From CAYRVX01 sp964427875 (lineage in GTDB: Bacteria > Planctomycetota > Phycisphaerae > SM23-33): a DNA stretch of 64,000 nt. The DNA is taken from positions 6,041 to 70,040 of the forward strand of contig CAYRVX010000024.1 of NCBI GenBank assembly GCA_964427875.1, in the 5' to 3' direction. A program made the position numbers and the translations under genes. The notes beneath the pieces are model-generated. The model was not told the DNA's origin. It did not search any database and was given only the letters and a program-made list of their open reading frames with translations. Numbering within the stretch: position 1 is the stretch's first letter; every line of letters begins with the position of its first letter. This document shows positions 25,901 to 33,151 of the stretch, piece by piece.

Positions 25901-26603
25901 CGAGATCGCCAAGGCACGCATCGGCGCCGGCCAGCACGCGCCCAAGGCGGTCCTGGCCCACTGCCTCGACATCCTGCTGCGCCTGCTGCATCCCGTCGCG
26001 CCGTTCATCACCGAGGCGATCTGGCAGCACCTCAACCGGGTCGCGCCGCTGCGGGGCCCCGGCGACGAGCCGGCCGAGGCGATGCTCATCGCCGCCCAGT
26101 GGCCGTACGCCGACGCGGCCTCCATCAGCGGCGCCACCGAAGAGGACTTCGCCCTGCTCCAGGACATCGTCCGGAGGGTGCGCAACGTTCGGACCCAGCA
26201 CAACGTTCCGCCGAAACGGACCGTCCACGCCGCCGTCGAGGCCCGCGGGGCGGCCGCGGGAATCGTCGCCGATAACCTCGACCTGCTGAGGAGCCAGGCG
26301 GGAATGGGCAACATCTCGATCCGCGACAGGATCGACTCGCCCCCCGCCAACGCCGCGGCCATCGCCGCCGGCGGCGCGAAGCTCTACGTGCTGGACATCA
26401 TCGAAGTCGAGGCCGAGCGGGTCCGCCTGACCAAGCAGGCCGAAACGCTCCGCAAGGGCATCGGCGGAATCGAGGGCAAGCTCGCCAACGAGAACTTCCT
26501 CACCAGGGCCCCGGCCGACCTGGTCCAGCGGGAGCGCGAGCGCCTCGGGAAACTCCAGGAGGAGCTGGCGGCCGTGGAAAAGTCCCTCGCATCGCTGGGA
26601 TAG
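22914..26603 (+). CDS. valS: Valyl-tRNA synthetase interrupted in frame by a RAYT transposase domain
   Basis: 1229 residues from the ATG at 22914; a GTG at 22890 is also open. Class I motifs are intact: the HIGH variant VLHLGHALNNT (near residue 55) and KMSKSLGNG (near 855). The editing-domain start VATTRPETMLGDTAVAM, the WFSSALWPF segment, the anticodon domain and the C-terminal coiled coil are all present. Between residues about 222 and 462 there is foreign protein: a REP-associated tyrosine transposase, flanked by residues encoded by REP palindromes. Without these 240 codons the protein would be 989 residues. No stop or frameshift separates the parts, so a fusion is expected to be made. 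It follows cimA by 43 bases. Confidence 0.85.
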   Translation: MAAELAKVYDPKSVETAVYEKWLAAGAFNAEAKDRRAKYCIVIPPPNVTDVLHLGHALNNTLQDVLIRFRRMQQHNTLWMPGTDHAGIATQTVVEKRILDEEGIKRTDFGRREFVARVQAWKDEYEARILNQLKLMGCSCDWRRTRFTMDDVCARAVRSAFYKLFCDELIYRGKRLVNWDPATQTVLADDEVEYETIDGHFWDLRYPLVEPVELPGGAARGTGVPPVGHTAVPAVEAVEILKRQGAYLPHWTQEGATYAVTFRLADSLPQKILDNWRREREEILQRIRHQGRQPSRQEERDLARLYSQRVDSYLDAGHGSCYLGDDRLAESVITALKHSDGERYELIAWCAMPNHVHVIVRPLAQHELPDILHSWKSFTSKEANRILGRKGEFWQGEYYDHLIRDEEDFIHQMSYLLDNPGKAGLQNWRWCGCKGGRRPARDVGGTHGQDAHATHGQDARGTLITHVTVATTRPETMLGDTAVAMNPRDPRADALIGKMVRLPIVGREIPIIADDHVVLPDPESEDEMARFSTGFLKVTPAHDPDDYAIGERHGLPIVNVMAPDGTISDEYGWEDATEPEAQNLLGMDRFEARQAIVEWFRANNLLGEVRPYSHPVGHSYRSHVPIEPYLSDQWFIAVKKQVPSLPDEGLIDGTDIPANSLAGLALKPLLDGRLTFTPERYAGTYRAWLEGLRDWPISRQLWWGHQIPIWRGPAPKLMALDPELSPDTKRFFLPVTIDGVKCMAGTRLEDGTRYAYISVPEGHPQTEQQLERSGFQRDDDVLDTWFSSALWPFSTLGWPEETAELKTFYPGDVLCTAREIITLWVSRMVMMGQYCLGDIPFADVFIHAMIQDGEGRKMSKSLGNGIDPLVVIDSHGADAMRFTVVSMTTQTQDVRMPLKEIELPDGRKVNSSEKFDIGRNFCNKLWNASRFALMNLSGAPPWATIRPKENLADAWVLSRLNATIRDVTGAVEAFRFNELTDTLYHFMWDDLCDWYLEIAKARIGAGQHAPKAVLAHCLDILLRLLHPVAPFITEAIWQHLNRVAPLRGPGDEPAEAMLIAAQWPYADAASISGATEEDFALLQDIVRRVRNVRTQHNVPPKRTVHAAVEARGAAAGIVADNLDLLRSQAGMGNISIRDRIDSPPANAAAIAAGGAKLYVLDIIEVEAERVRLTKQAETLRKGIGGIEGKLANENFLTRAPADLVQRERERLGKLQEELAAVEKSLASLG
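23574..23620 (+). repeat. REP palindromes, left side of the valS insertion
   Basis: Two adjacent hairpins: CACGGGCG-TCC-CGCCCGTG and CACGGCCG-TCC-CGGCCGTG, eight-base stems with three-base loops. In the valS frame they are read as GTGVPPVGHTAVPAV. Confidence 0.85.
23625..24220 (+). CDS. REP-associated tyrosine transposase (RAYT) domain, part of the valS frame
   Basis: About 198 residues inside the valS frame, beginning near VEILKRQGAYLPHWTQEGAT. This is the Y1/HUH family of REP-associated transposases: MPNHVHVIVRP gives the His-hydrophobic-His metal site (valS residues 355 and 357), SWKSFTSKEANRILG and FWQGEYYDHLIRDEEDF are family segments, and MSYLLDNPGKAGL holds the likely catalytic tyrosine (residue 415). 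All key residues are present, so it is not visibly decayed. RAYTs normally are free proteins that act on their own REP hairpins. Here no own stop codon exists, and an own start (GTG 23616 or 23625) lacks a clear ribosome-binding site; bounds are therefore domain bounds. Confidence 0.8.
24251..24296 (+). repeat. REP palindromes, right side of the valS insertion (inverted)
   Basis: Two hairpins, CATGGGCA-AGA-TGCCCATG and CACGGGCA-AGA-TGCCCGTG. The AGA loops are the complement of the TCT/TCC loops elsewhere, so these units are inverted relative to the left pair. The frame reads HGQDAHATHGQDARGT. Confidence 0.85.
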
Positions 26604-26648
26604 ATGCCCGGCCGGCCTCTTTGCGCGCGTATGATGTCAGAGAGTCCG

Positions 26649-27590
26649 ATGATGATGCCACCGATTGAGTTCGCCAAGCTGTCCGGCAGCGGCAACGACT
26701 TCGCCTGCATCGACAACCGCGACGGGCGGTTCGACGAGCTGCTCGGCGCGCCCGAGCATATCGGGCGCTTCGCCCGCCTGCTGTGCCGCCGGAGCATGGG
26801 CATCGGCGCCGACGGCGTGATTTTCTGCTGCGAATCGGAGGTCGGCGAGCTGGCCGACGTGGCCGCGAGGTTCTTCGAGGCCGACGGCAGCGAGACCGAC
26901 CTGTGCGGCAACGGCACGGCATGCTTCGCCCGCTGGGCCTTCGACAGCGGGTTCGTCGGCGACAGCGAGATCCGGATCCTCACCCCGGCCGGAGTCGTGC
27001 TCGCCCAGCGCTCCGACGCGGCGTACATCACCGTCTGTATCCCGTCGCCCGAGCATCGCCGCCAGGACGTCGAGATCACGGTCGGCGGCTTTCCGATCTG
27101 CTGCGACTTCGTCATAACGGGCGTCCCCCACGTGGTGACGTACGTGGACGACGTGGAGGAGATCGACATGGCCAGGGTCGGCCCGGCCATCCGCCACCAC
27201 GAACGGTTCGCTCCCCAGGGCGTGAACGCGAACTTCGTGCAGATTCTGCGCGCCGGCGAGATAGCCGTGCGGACGTGGGAATACGGCGTGGAAGGCGAGA
27301 CGCTCGCCTGCGGCACCGGCTCGGCCTCGGCGGCGATCCTGGCCGCCCTGCGATTCGACTGGCCGAAGGAGTACCGCTGCCACGAGAAGCCCGTGCTCGT
27401 CCACTCGCGGAGCGGCGACCTGCTCCGCGTGTATTTCACGGAGAAACACGACGGGTCGATCGACGACGTGTGCCTCGAGACCATCGTCCGCTTCCTCTAC
27501 CGCGGCACGATCAGCGACGAGCTCGCCGCCGCGGCTTTTTCAGCAGGGACCTGCCCGCCGGCAGGCGGGTGCAGGGGATACAGGGGATGA
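26649..27590 (+). CDS. dapF: Diaminopimelate epimerase
   Basis: About 313 residues; start taken at the first ATG of an ATG triplet at 26649-26657 (26631 is possible). It interconverts LL- and meso-diaminopimelate for lysine and peptidoglycan. FAKLSGSGNDFACIDNRDG is the N-terminal signature; the two catalytic cysteines are in DLCGNGTAC and LACGTGSAS, one in each half of the pseudosymmetric fold. The last 17 or so residues (FSAGTCPPAGGCRGYRG) are encoded by a dispersed repeat that has run into the 3' end, so the native C-terminus was probably different. It starts shortly after valS and is likely cotranscribed. Confidence 0.92.
   Translation: MMMPPIEFAKLSGSGNDFACIDNRDGRFDELLGAPEHIGRFARLLCRRSMGIGADGVIFCCESEVGELADVAARFFEADGSETDLCGNGTACFARWAFDSGFVGDSEIRILTPAGVVLAQRSDAAYITVCIPSPEHRRQDVEITVGGFPICCDFVITGVPHVVTYVDDVEEIDMARVGPAIRHHERFAPQGVNANFVQILRAGEIAVRTWEYGVEGETLACGTGSASAAILAALRFDWPKEYRCHEKPVLVHSRSGDLLRVYFTEKHDGSIDDVCLETIVRFLYRGTISDELAAAAFSAGTCPPAGGCRGYRG
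27541..27590 (+). repeat. Dispersed GCAGGGGAT repeat, copy 2 (with internal palindrome)
   Basis: AGCAGGGACCTGCCCGCC, then GGCAGGCGGGTGCAGGGG and ATACAGGGGATGA. A near-palindrome around GCCGGC sits between the head and the GCAGGGGAT words. It covers the dapF stop codon and pairs with the inverted copy at 27634-27668. Confidence 0.75.
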
Positions 27591-27633
27591 AGAGGAAAAC
27601 GTAACCGAAGATTGTCGCGGTCTGAAACCTCAA

Positions 27634-27668
27634 TCCTTATCCCCTGCATCCCCTGCATCCCTGCTAAA
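27634..27668 (-). repeat. Dispersed GCAGGGGAT repeat, copy 3 (inverted)
   Basis: Read on the minus strand: TTTAGCAGGGATGCAGGGGA followed by TGCAGGGGATAAGG. With copy 2 it could form a stem of about 18 bases between dapF and the following gene. Confidence 0.75.
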
Positions 27669-27677
27669 CTATCTGCC

Positions 27678-29309
27678 GTGCTCAGCATCGACCAGAACTG
27701 TCACAGCCTCTGGGACGCCCTGCCGAAGCTGCACGTGCTCACCGGCCGCGGGCGGAAGGTCACGCATTTCATCGAGGACATCGACTCGGCCTTCACGTCG
27801 CTGGGCTCGCGCATCGATGCCGACGACCTTCGCCTTGCCCGCGAGCGCTTCCATCGCAGCGGCGGCGCCGACTGGGGCGCGGCCATGTTCTATACCGAGT
27901 TCCTCGGGCGCGTCCCCGTGGAGGTCCGCGACTGGGAGCCGCTGACGGGGCTCAAGACCAACGTGCTCGCCAAGAAGCTCTCCCGCACCGTCGACGACCT
28001 GTACGACGAGTTCTCTCCGAGCGACAACTGGCAGTTGATCGGTTCGAGCTTCGTCTCCGACCGCCGCCACCACCGGGTGATCGGCGACCTGACGGTGCGG
28101 GAGACGGCCGCGTACCTTCGCGAGCTCATGGCCAAGGCCCGGGCGGACATGTGCCGCGCCTTTCCATCGTCGGCCTCGCGGGGGCGCCTGGCGGACTGGT
28201 TCGCCCACGAAGAGACCCTCGTCGCCCGCCTGCTCGACGAGCTGGCCGACGCCCCCCTCGCGCAGCTCTACGATCGCTGGATGGGCGCCCACCTGGGCGA
28301 GCCCGTCGCGCTGGACCTGACGAGCCGCCTGTTCGCGTGCTCCGCCGACGGGCCGAGCGGCCGGGAACTGCTCGAAGTGCTCGCCGCCAACTACGATCGG
28401 GCCTCCGCCCTGTACAACGAGGCGATCGCAGAGACGCGCTCCCGACTGCGCCCGCTGAACACAAAGGACGGCGAGCTGCCCTTCTTCGCGACCTTCGAGC
28501 ATGCCGGCCATCTCGTGCGAACCGCTGTCTTCCTGCGCGAGGGAAGGCTCCACGTCGGCGAGCGGAACTTCCCGGCGGCTCCGGGGAGGGCGTGGCCGTG
28601 GAAGGCCATGGCCGAGGCCGGCGTGCGGTGCGTCGCCGGCAAGGCCGTCGTGCTCGCCTTGCAGGTCCGCCTCGGTACGGGCGGGCGGGCGCTCGCACTG
28701 CCCTACCGCGGGTCGCTCTACATGCCCGCGGCGCACCTCTTCGCACGCAAGCTCGCCGCCGGCGGACTCCTGGCGGGCGAGCTGAAGCCGGTGGTTCGCG
28801 TCCGGCTGCGGCTGCTGGACCGGCTGCGATCGCTCGATACGCCCATCCGCCTGCCGGCGCACCTGGCCGCGGCGCTCGGCGACGAGGAAGTCCCCGCGCG
28901 CAAGCTCGGCGAGAACTATGCGGCCGTCGCCGCGGAAGCGAGGCACCGGCTGAAGGCCTTCGAAGACCCGGCCTCTCGCGATCGCTGGCAGAAGGAGAAC
29001 TTCGCGGGAATCGCCGCCGAGATCGACTCGCTGGACGCGCGCCGCCGCAAGCTCGCCGCCGGCGACCCGAAAGCGCCCGAGCTGCGGGACATCTGGAAGC
29101 GCCTTCGCCGCCTACAGACCGACCTGCTTGACCGCACCGTTCGGCAGATCGACCGCGACACGCAGGTCGCCGAGATCGACTACTACGATTCCCGCGGCGC
29201 GATCCTGCCGTGGTGCCTCGCCCTCGGCGGCGAGGCCTTCTACAATGAGGTCATCGACCAGGCCGAGGTCTACGAGGAAGACAGCCTCCAGGCGGCGGAA
29301 GATGGATAG
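27678..29309 (+). CDS. Conserved hypothetical protein
   Basis: 543 residues from the GTG at 27678, directly after the inverted repeat copy; the open frame upstream only translates the repeat. The protein is soluble, rich in Ala/Leu/Arg helices, with no signal peptide or membrane segment. DWEPLTGLKTNVLAKKLSRT, PSDNWQLIGSSFVSDRRHHR, ELPFFATFEHAGHLVRTAVF and DYYDSRGAILPWCLALGGEA look like conserved blocks. The stop overlaps the next gene, a methyltransferase, by eight bases, so the two are translationally coupled and may act together. I do not recognise the family and propose no function. Confidence 0.75.
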   Translation: MLSIDQNCHSLWDALPKLHVLTGRGRKVTHFIEDIDSAFTSLGSRIDADDLRLARERFHRSGGADWGAAMFYTEFLGRVPVEVRDWEPLTGLKTNVLAKKLSRTVDDLYDEFSPSDNWQLIGSSFVSDRRHHRVIGDLTVRETAAYLRELMAKARADMCRAFPSSASRGRLADWFAHEETLVARLLDELADAPLAQLYDRWMGAHLGEPVALDLTSRLFACSADGPSGRELLEVLAANYDRASALYNEAIAETRSRLRPLNTKDGELPFFATFEHAGHLVRTAVFLREGRLHVGERNFPAAPGRAWPWKAMAEAGVRCVAGKAVVLALQVRLGTGGRALALPYRGSLYMPAAHLFARKLAAGGLLAGELKPVVRVRLRLLDRLRSLDTPIRLPAHLAAALGDEEVPARKLGENYAAVAAEARHRLKAFEDPASRDRWQKENFAGIAAEIDSLDARRRKLAAGDPKAPELRDIWKRLRRLQTDLLDRTVRQIDRDTQVAEIDYYDSRGAILPWCLALGGEAFYNEVIDQAEVYEEDSLQAAEDG

Positions 29310-29919
29310 GATCGAGGCAATCCGGGCCTATTACGAGCGGAGAATGTCTCCCGAGCGGGAGAGCTACGACATCCTCGACTGGTCCAGCGCCGCCTCGCAG
29401 CGCATGCGGTTCGAGATCCTCGCCGACAACGTGCCGCTGGCCGGCAGGAGCCTGCTGGACGTTGGCTGCGGGTTGGGCGACCTGGCCGCATTCCTCCAGG
29501 AGCGCGATCTCGCCGTCGAGTACACCGGCGTGGACGTCCTGGAGAGGATGATCGACGCCTGCCGGGAGAGGCTCCCCGCCCGGCAGTTCGTCCACGCGGA
29601 CATCTTCACGGGCGGCGACGTCGCCCCGGGCCTCTTCGACGTCGTCTTCTGCTCGGGCATCTTCAACCTCGACTTGGGCAACAACCTGGCCTTTCTCGCC
29701 GGCGCGATCCGCCGGCTGCTGGAGCTGGCCCGCGAGCACGCCGTCTTCAACCTCCTCCACGCCCGCTCGCCGTTCAAGCAGCAGGGCTATTTCTTCTACG
29801 ACCCCCAGGAGGTCCTCGCGCTCATCCCGCCGGGAGCGTGCGACGCCCGCCTGATCGACGACTACCTCCCCAACGACTTCACCGTGATCTGCCGGAAGAC
29901 TCAAGGGGATGAAGATTAG
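29302..29919 (+). CDS. Class I SAM-dependent methyltransferase
   Basis: 205 residues. SLLDVGCGLGDLAAFLQERD is motif I, VEYTGVDVLERMIDACRERL gives the acidic residue that holds the SAM ribose, and GLFDVVFCSGIFNLDLGNNL is motif IV. No membrane or extra domain. It overlaps the unknown 543-residue gene by eight bases. Its TAG stop codon forms the first bases of a dispersed repeat (TTAGCAGGGA), so the repeat begins exactly at the end of the gene. The substrate is not known. Confidence 0.85.
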   Translation: MDRIEAIRAYYERRMSPERESYDILDWSSAASQRMRFEILADNVPLAGRSLLDVGCGLGDLAAFLQERDLAVEYTGVDVLERMIDACRERLPARQFVHADIFTGGDVAPGLFDVVFCSGIFNLDLGNNLAFLAGAIRRLLELAREHAVFNLLHARSPFKQQGYFFYDPQEVLALIPPGACDARLIDDYLPNDFTVICRKTQGDED

Positions 29920-29968
29920 CAGGGACCTGCCTGCCGGCAGGCAGGTTCACGGGATGCAGGGGATGAAC
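29917..29968 (+). repeat. Dispersed GCAGGGGAT repeat, copy 4 (with perfect palindrome)
   Basis: Begins TAGCAGGGA, contains the perfect 20-base palindrome CCTGCCTGCCGGCAGGCAGG, and ends GGGATGCAGGGGATGAAC. Same head, palindrome and tail order as copy 2. Confidence 0.75.
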
Positions 29969-30027
29969 GGTTTTCGCCTCGGACCATCGACATCGCGCCC
30001 CGGTCACCCATGCCATGTCTTCGCCCC

Positions 30028-32880
30028 TCACAGCGCCGAAGGCAGCAACACCGAGAGCGCCAGGACATCGCGAAGCTCGGCGTCCACAGCCGCCACGGGG
30101 GTCTCCCGAGGCCCCTCCAGGGCCGCCGTCTCGATCGGCACCGTGACCACGTCGTCGCTCCGCGTCCTGGACGCCCCCACCGCCCCACGTACCTCAGCAC
30201 GTCTGCGGTAACCCAATGACGCCCTCGGTCCCCCGGAGCGCCAACGCCCCGGCCCGGCGCGGCCGGGGTCGACCCTCTCCAGCGCATCGACGCGCTCACC
30301 CCCCACCCAAGCGGCCGCCGCCAGCGCATCCGCCAGGACATCCCCCGACATCCCGGCCGCGCTCAGCTTGCCGGACAGCACCGGGTCGGGGACGTCTCGC
30401 ATGTCCGCCCCGCGGCGCGGCCAGGCGGCCGAGAGGTCGATGGCGTTGATCCGCCCGTCGCAGTTCACGTCGCTCCGCGTCTGGTCCTCCGAGACGCCGT
30501 CGATCAGCGTCGTCCGCCGCGGCCAGATGTACGACAGGTCAATGGCGTTCACGCGGAGGCCGCCCGTGGCGTCCCCGGCCAGCGCCGTAAAGACCCGGTC
30601 GTTGTCGCCCGTCAGCGGGTTGCCCGCCGCGTCGGTGACGTCCTCAATCCGCACGAGATACCTCGCCACGTCCGGCAGGGCCGGCGTGAAGTCGATGATC
30701 CCAACCATATCACCGGCGGTCGTGGAGGTGGTTACGGCGACCCCCGAGAGGTCCACCGGATTGCCCAGGTCGTCGTTGCCGGCCATGAGGACCGACGCCG
30801 GCGTGAAGCTCGCCGGGTCGATCGCCTCGGAGAACTCGATCCGCAGTTCCGCCACGCCCGCCATCCTCGGCTCGCAGAACGTCCCGTCGTCGGGGATCTC
30901 CAGCAGCACCTGACCGATGCCCTGGTCATGCTCGGCCGCACTGTACCACGCGTCGGCAGTGGGCGCAATCGTGTCAATGGTTATCCTCGCCACGAAGCCG
31001 TCCGTGTCGCCGCCGTAGCTGGTGTCCCACCCCCCCGAGACCCAGCCGGAGGAAGACGTGTACCCCGCGACGAGGACGTTGCCCGAGGCGTCGGCGGCCA
31101 CGCCGAGGGCACGCTCGTCGTTCCCGCCGCCGAGGTATGTGCTCCAGACGTGCCCGCCGGTCGGGCTCAGCTTCGCTAGGAAGGCGTCATAGTCGCCGCC
31201 GTAGCTCGTGTCCCAGCCCCCCGAGACCCAGCCGGAGGAAGACGTCTCCCCCGCGAGGAGGACGCTGCCCGAGGCGTCGGCGGCCACGGCGTAGGCCGCG
31301 TCGTAGTCCGCGCCGCCGAGGTAGCTGCTCCAGACGTGCCCGCCGGTCGGGCTCAGCTTGACTAGGAAGCCGTCCGAGGAGCCGCCGGCGTAGCTCGTGT
31401 CCCAGCCCCCCGAGACCCAGCCGGAGGAATGCGTCTCGCCCGCGACGAGGACGTTGCCCGAGGCGTCGGCGGCCACGCCGTGGGCTCGATCGTCGCTCCC
31501 GCCGCCAAGGTAGCTGCTCCAGAGGTGCCCGCCGGTTGGGCTCAGCTTGACCGCGAAGCCGTCCCCGAAGCCGGCGTAGCTCGTGTCCCAGCCCCCCGAG
31601 ACCCACCCGGAGGAATACGTGTACCCCGCGACGAGGACGTTGCCCGAGGCGTCGGCGGCCACGCCGTAGGCCCCGTCGTAGATCGCGCCGCCGAGGTAGC
31701 TGCTCCAGACGTGCCCGCCGGTCGGGCTCAGCTTCGCTACGAAGCCGTCCCAGCGGCCGCCGTGGCTCGTGTCCCAGCCCCCCGAGACCCAGCCGGAGGA
31801 ATACGTCTCCCCCGCAACGAGGACGTTGCCCGAGGCGTCGGCGGCCACGCCCGAGGCATAGTCCGAGCCCCCGCCGCCGAGGTAGCTGCTCCATACGTGC
31901 CCGCCGGTCGGGCTCAGCTTCGCTACGAAGCCGTCCCAGCCGCCGCCGTGGCTGGTGTCCCACCCCCCCGAGACCCAGCCGGAGGAAGACGTGTACCCCG
32001 CGACGAGGACGTTGCCCGAGGCGTCGGCGGCCACGCCCGAGGCACAGTCCCGGCCCCCGCCGCCGAGGTAGCTGCTCCAGTCGAGATCCGGGTCGACGAT
32101 CAGCTCCCGCGAGGGGTCGTAGCCTCCGGTCAGCTCGAAGCCGTACGTCGATTCATCCAGCAGGACGAACCGCCCGGGGACGGCGACCCGCTCGCCGGCG
32201 AGCTGCTGGTAGATGTACGGGGCGTCGTCGACGAGCCGGCCCCAGTCGGCGCCCAGGTCCACCACCAGCGACCCGTCGTCGGCGAGGCTCAGCCCGGCGA
32301 TGCCGTCGTAGGTGATCCGGATGGCGGAGTAGTCCGCGCCGGGGGCGACGTGGAACTCGTACTTGAGGTGGTCCCGCCGGCCCCAGGTGTGCAGGTCGAT
32401 GCCGTCGTAGAGCCCCTCGTAGGCCACGACCTCGTAGGATGGCACGTCCTGGCGCCACTGCGACGGATCGCCCACGAGGAAGTTGAATCGAGTCTCCGCC
32501 TGCTCCAGGCCGACGGGCCTGACCGCGTTGGCTCCATCGAACGTGGCCGAGAAGCGAAGGCGCTCGATCTCGCCCGGCTGCTCAGAAAAGGTGTCAGGAC
32601 CCTTTTCTCGGCTCTCGGCGTCGTCCTCGGCGGCGGGGACTTCGCGGAACAGCTCGAAGACCGGCCCGCTGTCCGTGTGGGCGATGTTGGCACCTTGTCC
32701 CCTGTGGACGAAGCGGACCGACGCATCGGCCCATTGGCCTTGGTTCTCGATGAACACCGCCGGCGTCGTGTGAAACAGCTCGATGGCCTGCTGCGCCGTC
32801 GCGGCATCCAGCAGGAGACGCGCCTCCAGCGGTTCGAGGATCGGGCCTGGACTGACGTGGATGGATCTTGCCCCATTCAT
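30028..32880 (-). CDS. Exported SBBP-repeat protein with dockerin-like C-terminus
   Basis: 950 residues. The N-terminus contains LEPLEARLLLDA, a segment typical of very large exported planctomycete proteins in place of an ordinary signal. Residues about 30-260 are a beta-rich domain of the kind found before SBBP repeats. Six tandem SBBP (beta-propeller) repeats of about 62 residues follow, each with WSSYLGG, GVAADASGNVLVAGYT and SSGWVSGGWDTS; they are nearly identical at the DNA level (about 31.0-32.1 kb). A Big-type domain precedes two dockerin-I-like halves with VNAIDLSYIWPRR and DVNCDGRINAIDLSAAWPRR. A surface or extracellular protein; function unknown. Confidence 0.82.
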   Translation of the reverse strand: MNGARSIHVSPGPILEPLEARLLLDAATAQQAIELFHTTPAVFIENQGQWADASVRFVHRGQGANIAHTDSGPVFELFREVPAAEDDAESREKGPDTFSEQPGEIERLRFSATFDGANAVRPVGLEQAETRFNFLVGDPSQWRQDVPSYEVVAYEGLYDGIDLHTWGRRDHLKYEFHVAPGADYSAIRITYDGIAGLSLADDGSLVVDLGADWGRLVDDAPYIYQQLAGERVAVPGRFVLLDESTYGFELTGGYDPSRELIVDPDLDWSSYLGGGGRDCASGVAADASGNVLVAGYTSSSGWVSGGWDTSHGGGWDGFVAKLSPTGGHVWSSYLGGGGSDYASGVAADASGNVLVAGETYSSGWVSGGWDTSHGGRWDGFVAKLSPTGGHVWSSYLGGAIYDGAYGVAADASGNVLVAGYTYSSGWVSGGWDTSYAGFGDGFAVKLSPTGGHLWSSYLGGGSDDRAHGVAADASGNVLVAGETHSSGWVSGGWDTSYAGGSSDGFLVKLSPTGGHVWSSYLGGADYDAAYAVAADASGSVLLAGETSSSGWVSGGWDTSYGGDYDAFLAKLSPTGGHVWSTYLGGGNDERALGVAADASGNVLVAGYTSSSGWVSGGWDTSYGGDTDGFVARITIDTIAPTADAWYSAAEHDQGIGQVLLEIPDDGTFCEPRMAGVAELRIEFSEAIDPASFTPASVLMAGNDDLGNPVDLSGVAVTTSTTAGDMVGIIDFTPALPDVARYLVRIEDVTDAAGNPLTGDNDRVFTALAGDATGGLRVNAIDLSYIWPRRTTLIDGVSEDQTRSDVNCDGRINAIDLSAAWPRRGADMRDVPDPVLSGKLSAAGMSGDVLADALAAAAWVGGERVDALERVDPGRAGPGRWRSGGPRASLGYRRRAEVRGAVGASRTRSDDVVTVPIETAALEGPRETPVAAVDAELRDVLALSVLLPSAL
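30985..32090 (-). repeat. Six tandem ~186-bp coding repeats (SBBP blades)
   Basis: The DNA repeats with a period of about 186 bases; long stretches such as those encoding SSGWVSGGWDTS are almost unchanged between units. This points to recent tandem duplication or ongoing gene conversion. Confidence 0.85.
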
Positions 32881-32990
32881 GACGACCTCCTACTACGCTC
32901 ACGCATCCAGCACGAACTGAAACGGCCACCCGACAAGGCAACGAAGCGCAGCCGCACCGCAGCCCGGTGTCCTCCTTGGGGGCACCCAGC

Positions 32991-33018
32991 AGTATACCAC
33001 GGTCTGGTGGAATGTAAA
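32991..33018 (-). promoter_or_regulatory. Promoter of the SBBP/dockerin gene
   Basis: Minus strand: TTTACA (33013-33018), 16-base spacer, TATACT (32991-32996), about 110 bases before the start at 32880. The rest of the 270-base spacer shows no gene. Confidence 0.55.
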
Positions 33019-33151
33019 GCGTTGTGAAAAAAAGAACTGCGGCGCGAGTTCGGCGCTGTTGGCGGGCGCTGCGCGCGGAGAGGAGCCACCTCGCGCCTGT
33101 CGTATCCCCCGCTGGCGGCCGAAGGCGGCTGCTCGGCACCAGCTCGGGCGT

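Noticed and set aside
30985..32090. Regular DNA repeats that could be taken for a CRISPR array
   Set aside because: Period of about 186 bases, inside a protein-coding frame, no spacers of constant size and no cas genes.
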